From DASXMX01 sp036794395 (GTDB taxonomy: Bacteria > Planctomycetota > Phycisphaerae > Tepidisphaerales > Tepidisphaeraceae), in NCBI GenBank assembly GCA_036794395.1, contig DAIRGS010000009.1, positions 1 through 50,179 on the forward strand: a DNA stretch of 50,179 nt. Reading direction: 5' to 3'. Within the stretch, counting starts at the first letter, position 1. Every line of letters starts with the position of its first letter. This document shows, in pieces, positions 46,882 through 50,179 of this stretch. The notes below the pieces were generated by a model, which worked only from the letters and a program-made list of their open reading frames with translations, ran no database searches and was not told where the DNA came from. The position numbers and the translations under genes are program-made.

Positions 46882-48603
46882 TCACGGAGCCATGTCGAAG
46901 CCTTGCCCTTTAAAATCCTGTGCAAACGCCTTGGCATTGAGATTCTCTCCCGTGGCAAACTTTGTCAGCTCGTTCCAGCTCTTCAAATTCCCCGCGTTGA
47001 AAATCTTTTCCTGAAGAAACTGTCCGACCGCTTTATTGCCAACATACGTGACCGTGCGCGGGTCGGCCCCGTGATACACATCGCGGGCGATGGCGTGATG
47101 CACCTGCGATGCGAACAAGTCGCCCATCATGTAATTGTGGTAATAGCAGGCAGAAGTCACGATGTGGATCTTGCTGGCATAATCGGGCTCGTTTCGTCCT
47201 TCCGGCCGTTTGATGCCCTGATACTTTTCCTCCAGGTCCCACCAGAGCGCGTTGAGGTCCTGGTCGGGGTTTTCATACATGCTCTTTTCAAACCGCAGCA
47301 TCACCTGGCACCACCGCGAGAACACCAACAGCTCATTGCGCCGCGCCCGCGCCGCGGCTTGTGCAAAAGCCTGGGGGTTGTCGATGGTGATGCCCATCTG
47401 CTTGATCCACAGTTCCGAATCCGCCAGCCGCTGAAGCATCATTGCCAGGCCTTCGGTCGTCAGTGTGTGCGAGGCGGTGCGCAGCGTGTAAGGAACCGTT
47501 TTCGGAATATTCTTGCTGCTGTAAACCGAATGCCCCAGTTCGTGCAGCAACGTGTTCATCCAATATTCGTTGGGCACCACATTCGCCAGCACCCGCACAT
47601 CGCCTTCCCGATCGATATCCGAGCAGAATGCGTGTGGGCTTTTGCCCGGCTTCTCGAAATAATCTCCACGTTGCAGCACGTCATCAATCGGCAGACCGAT
47701 CCCCGCATAGAAGTCTCGCGATAACTTCAGCAGATCGGCGTGGCGGTAGGGGGCATCCAGGTCCGCGCCAAATACCGCCGGCGCTTCCTGAAAAAACGGA
47801 TCGTGATAATGCCAAGGCCGCAGGTCCTCAACCTTCACCCCGCAATTGGCCGCCAGCTTCTGATCCATCTCGCGCTTGGCACTATCAAACGCGCCGCGCG
47901 TGAGCTGATCGAGTTCATCAAACAGCTTCATCACATCCGCGGTTGTCTGCTCGCCGGTGAAGAGCGTTGCTTCGTGAAAGTTCTTAAACCCAAGCTGCCG
48001 GGCGCCCTCGTTTCGCAGCTTCACAAGTTCCTTCAGGTCTTTCTCGACAACTTTCCCAACGCCCTTGCTCGCTTCCCATACCGCTTTTCGCTGGGCCGAA
48101 TCCTTCGAGGTCTTCAATACTTCCGTCACGGCGCTGGCGGTCAGTTCCTTTCCATCCACTTTCGCGCGGTAGACGTTAAATGCCTGCTCGACGGCGTTTT
48201 CTTTTGCGATGATCGCCTTGGACAGGGCCGGGTCGGTCTGGAGCGATAGCCGTTGCAGGTAAATCACCTCAATGCATCGCGCCATCGTCGGGTCGGTGAT
48301 TTCCGCTCGATGATCGTAAAGCGATTTGGCTTCGGCAAACGCCTTTCGATCCGCCAGCGTCTCGACCAGTTTTTCCTCCGCGGCCTGCTTGGTCTTAAAA
48401 TCCTCGTCTTTTCCCGAGGTGTTGGCATTCCACCACGCCCGCGATGCCGTCACTTCCAGCGGGCGAACCGCCTTCTCATGCTCGGCCACAAACGCCTTGG
48501 CCCGATCCGTCAGATCCGCGCCATGGGCAACGCCACAGGTGATCATTCCCCCGACCAACAGCCCAAATCCGATCCATCCCCATTGCCGCGTTGGCTGATG
48601 TTT
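46882..48603 (-). CDS. M2-family-like zinc dipeptidyl-carboxypeptidase (ACE-like)
   Basis: The start is ATG 48603 with GGGAG upstream (open to 48636). The 573-residue protein has a signal peptide (about 1-26, 'MKHQPTRQW...AHGAD') and a mostly helical fold. The zinc site is 'LLHELGHSVYS' (about 350), with a later Glu in 'TEGLAMMLQ' (about 383) as third ligand. This is the M2/M3-type arrangement of peptidases that cut dipeptides from C-termini. The N-terminal helices ('FVAEHEKAVRPLEVTASRAWW') resemble bacterial M2 enzymes such as those of Xanthomonas. It is periplasmic or secreted. It shares an operon with the glycosyltransferase upstream, which ends 4 bases before this start. Confidence 0.8.
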   Translation of the reverse strand, partial: KHQPTRQWGWIGFGLLVGGMITCGVAHGADLTDRAKAFVAEHEKAVRPLEVTASRAWWNANTSGKDEDFKTKQAAEEKLVETLADRKAFAEAKSLYDHRAEITDPTMARCIEVIYLQRLSLQTDPALSKAIIAKENAVEQAFNVYRAKVDGKELTASAVTEVLKTSKDSAQRKAVWEASKGVGKVVEKDLKELVKLRNEGARQLGFKNFHEATLFTGEQTTADVMKLFDELDQLTRGAFDSAKREMDQKLAANCGVKVEDLRPWHYHDPFFQEAPAVFGADLDAPYRHADLLKLSRDFYAGIGLPIDDVLQRGDYFEKPGKSPHAFCSDIDREGDVRVLANVVPNEYWMNTLLHELGHSVYSSKNIPKTVPYTLRTASHTLTTEGLAMMLQRLADSELWIKQMGITIDNPQAFAQAAARARRNELLVFSRWCQVMLRFEKSMYENPDQDLNALWWDLEEKYQGIKRPEGRNEPDYASKIHIVTSACYYHNYMMGDLFASQVHHAIARDVYHGADPRTVTYVGNKAVGQFLQEKIFNAGNLKSWNELTKFATGENLNAKAFAQDFKGQGFDMAP

Positions 48604-48607
48604 CATT

Positions 48608-49474
48608 TCAAGTCTCCCGCTTTTCGGTTTTTGCACCGGCCTCCGCCAGTGCTGTCCATTCTGATGCCACGCGTTGAATATACCTTGGGCCCATCACAAC
48701 AGAACGATCGCGCGCTACCACGTCCGGGTCATACGCTTCCATATCGCGACGATGCCCCGCAAAGTGCAGGAAGAACGAATTTCGCAACGCCACCGCGATG
48801 CACATCGGCAGCATGGCCGGCAATCGATCCACAAACGGATACGCCGCGCTTCGATATTCGAGCCACAGCGCGTTGAATTGCGGAAGGAGTGCGTGATGCA
48901 ATCCCCGCGTCAAAAGCTCATACGACAGGCCGATTTGCTCGTAGTAGCTGTACTGTCCCTGGCGGTAAGTGCGATAAACGTGCTCCAACACTTCGCGATG
49001 CGACCGGCTCAAAACCAAAACGCCGCCGTTGATGAAATAAGGCGCCGGCGTCCGCAGGCCGTTCAATTCATATATCTTCTGACTGAACGATGCATTCGAG
49101 CCCCGCCAGTTGTTCACCAGCTCAAATGGCAAACTCAATCCCGGATGCGAAAGCAGGGCCATGTCCAGCACGGCCCCAACTTTCTCCTCAGGTGTATGCT
49201 GCACAATGCACGGCGCCGCCTCCGCATTGATAATCAGATCGCAGTCGAGCCACACAACTCGATCGAATCCGCTGACCTTCGGATGCCCGAGGATCAGCAG
49301 TTTCTGCCACGCCATCGAACGCTGGACTTCCGGCGAAGGGTCTATCGGTTCGTGAAGCGCAATGATTTCATAGCCATGCCGCGCAGCGTAGCGCTCCCAC
49401 GATGGCCGGGCTTTGGTTTCCCAAAGCGCCTGATATTCATCACCGACGGCCAATGTCACGATCGCTTTGGTCAT
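48608..49474 (-). CDS. Glycosyltransferase, GT-A type (GT8/GMA12-like)
   Basis: The start is ATG 49474 with a modest ribosome-binding site (open to 49585). The 288-residue protein has 'KAIVTLAVGDEYQALW', a 'RYAARHGYEIIALHEP' helix, 'MAWQKLLIL' and the donor-metal motif 'VVWLDCDLII' (D77-C-D79). Later come 'YFINGGVLVLSRSHREVL' and 'FLHFAGH'. This follows the GT-A pattern of GT8 or GMA12/MNN10-like transferases that add a hexose from a nucleotide sugar. It lacks a signal peptide. It is 4 bases from the peptidase gene and probably co-transcribed, but no shared pathway is evident. Confidence 0.75.
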   Translation of the reverse strand: MTKAIVTLAVGDEYQALWETKARPSWERYAARHGYEIIALHEPIDPSPEVQRSMAWQKLLILGHPKVSGFDRVVWLDCDLIINAEAAPCIVQHTPEEKVGAVLDMALLSHPGLSLPFELVNNWRGSNASFSQKIYELNGLRTPAPYFINGGVLVLSRSHREVLEHVYRTYRQGQYSYYEQIGLSYELLTRGLHHALLPQFNALWLEYRSAAYPFVDRLPAMLPMCIAVALRNSFFLHFAGHRRDMEAYDPDVVARDRSVVMGPRYIQRVASEWTALAEAGAKTEKRET

Positions 49475-49556
49475 AGCACGTCCCGATAGCGCTTTTTTGG
49501 GGGCCGATATGATTCTCGCCCGCCCATTAAGGTGGTGCGGACATTCTTGTCTGCAT

Positions 49557-49603
49557 CGAGTCCGTGAGTGCGAGGGTGTACTCACCCTCGCCGAACGGAC
49601 TCG
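49557..49603. repeat. Nested palindrome in the intergenic region
   Basis: Outer arms 'cgagtccg' (49557-49564) and 'cggactcg' (49596-49603) enclose a perfect 9-bp stem 49570-49578 with 49583-49591 ('gcgagggtg'). The stretch 49475-49856 has no gene; it also contains 'cttcgtgtcttcgcgccttcgtggt' near 49707, another dispersed word. Confidence 0.6.
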
Positions 49604-49856
49604 AATCTCTTAAAAAACGCGAACGATTTTATCACCCCGATTCTAAACCAACCCCAAAGGTTGGCCACCTCCCGGCAATCATTTGCTTTCCCGCCGGCCC
49701 TTTCCCTTCGTGTCTTCGCGCCTTCGTGGTAAACCATTCCCCAACGGAGCCTCGACCAGGCCAGGTCCCATAACGCAGTTCGATCTTCAGTCCAACGGTC
49801 GCCGCTCCGATAATTCCCGGTCGCCCCACGCTGGCGGCCCAACAAAGGACGTAACG

Positions 49857-50162
49857 TTGGTCGAAACCAAACTCCAGGATATTCGCCGTCGCCTGCTCGA
49901 TCTCACGCGCCGAAACCGCCTGCTGAATCATCAGGCCAAAGGCGAATCCACACTCCAGATCGTGGATGAAATCCCCGCCCAGGTGTACGGCGTCCTCGTC
50001 GATGACGCCCGCACCATGCAGTTCCTCTCCCGCGAGGAAGCGCCAAAACCCCTGCGCGAGCCGCTCACCAACGAAGCACCGCCTCCATCGCGCGGTGATG
50101 CTCTATCTCTGCTCCCTCCACCGGTATTCGGCATCTGGGCGGGAATCTGCGCCGGTGCCTGA
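49857..50162 (+). CDS. DUF4011-type protein, N-terminus (partial or frameshifted)
   Basis: I start at TTG 49857, with AAGGA 7 bases upstream; the frame is open to 49683 without family similarity. The N-terminal 60 residues match DUF4011 domain proteins: 'LQDIRRRLLDLTRRNRLLNH', 'GESTLQIVDEIPAQVYGVLV' and 'TMQFLSREEAPKPLREPL'. Family members are usually large (often over 1000 residues), with helicase and nuclease domains, and several sit in defence loci. Here a stop falls at 50162, 101 residues in. The other two frames stay open to the window edge, so a frameshift or sequencing error is possible. The remainder is outside the window. Confidence 0.55.
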   Translation: MVETKLQDIRRRLLDLTRRNRLLNHQAKGESTLQIVDEIPAQVYGVLVDDARTMQFLSREEAPKPLREPLTNEAPPPSRGDALSLLPPPVFGIWAGICAGA

Positions 50163-50179
50163 GCCACGCTGGCGCCCGC

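Noticed and set aside
46777..47724. A 315-codon plus-strand frame opposite the peptidase gene
   Set aside because: Antisense to the HELGH peptidase; composition is His/Arg/Val-rich without domain pattern.

Overview
The window reads as chromosomal DNA of a planctomycete, most likely a soil member of the Phycisphaerae; this is inferred from gene content, not from a marker gene. The main pointers are a PSCyt1/DUF1549/DUF1553 protein beside a DUF1501 protein (20221-24601), a secreted protein with the planctomycete 'ALESR' leader (4350-5849), a prepilin-like protein with an H-X10-DG motif (41050-41697), and many secreted proteins with Pro/Thr/Arg/Gln-rich tails. No rRNA, tRNA, CRISPR array or complete transposase gene was seen.

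Layout. 1-1057: two small membrane proteins. 1138-5909 (minus strand): a tandem array of a secreted two-gene module (here called A and B), each unit closed by a hairpin terminator and followed by a short palindrome; the A copy is full length only in the first unit. 6159-7682: an 11-repeat secreted beta-propeller. 7683-8401: a MITE-like palindrome, a cluster of tight hairpins (candidate RNA) and an A/T-rich inverted repeat. 8402-12124: fused indolepyruvate:ferredoxin oxidoreductase. 12175-15755: a metzincin-like protease, a luciferase-like oxidoreductase, a MITE, a decayed HigBA toxin-antitoxin pair and a DUF4145-like protein. 16009-19787: GH127 glycosidase and a TPR/GT41 glycosyltransferase. 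20221-25810: DUF1501 and PSCyt/DUF1553 pair, then a diguanylate cyclase. 25975-29506: soluble transhydrogenase, a CBS-pair protein behind a strong sigma-54 promoter match, and an MGDG-synthase-type glycosyltransferase flanked by inverted MITE copies. 29787-33341: a molybdenum hydroxylase (large and 2Fe-2S subunits) with a MocA-like cofactor nucleotidyltransferase. 33847-36234: secreted repeat (HEAT-like) protein. 36318-44366: a six-gene glycan operon. 44767-49474: beta-propeller, SDR, M2-type peptidase and a glycosyltransferase. 49857-end: start of a DUF4011-type gene.

How the genes fit together. The six-gene operon (GH/GT2 fusion, pseudopilin, MsbA-type exporter, APH-like kinase, glycosyltransferase, ChbG-like deacetylase) has two 4-bp start/stop overlaps and short gaps. 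It probably makes and exports a modified surface glycan or glycolipid. The molybdenum hydroxylase and its MocA partner form a second functional unit. The rest are mostly one- or two-gene units separated by short palindromic elements of about ten kinds, two of which bracket gene blocks.

The most unusual parts are the A-B-terminator-palindrome array at 1138-5909, the MITE-bracketed blocks, the toxin-antitoxin pair in which one ATGA-to-ATAA change would explain the missing antitoxin start, and the hairpin cluster at 8034-8256.
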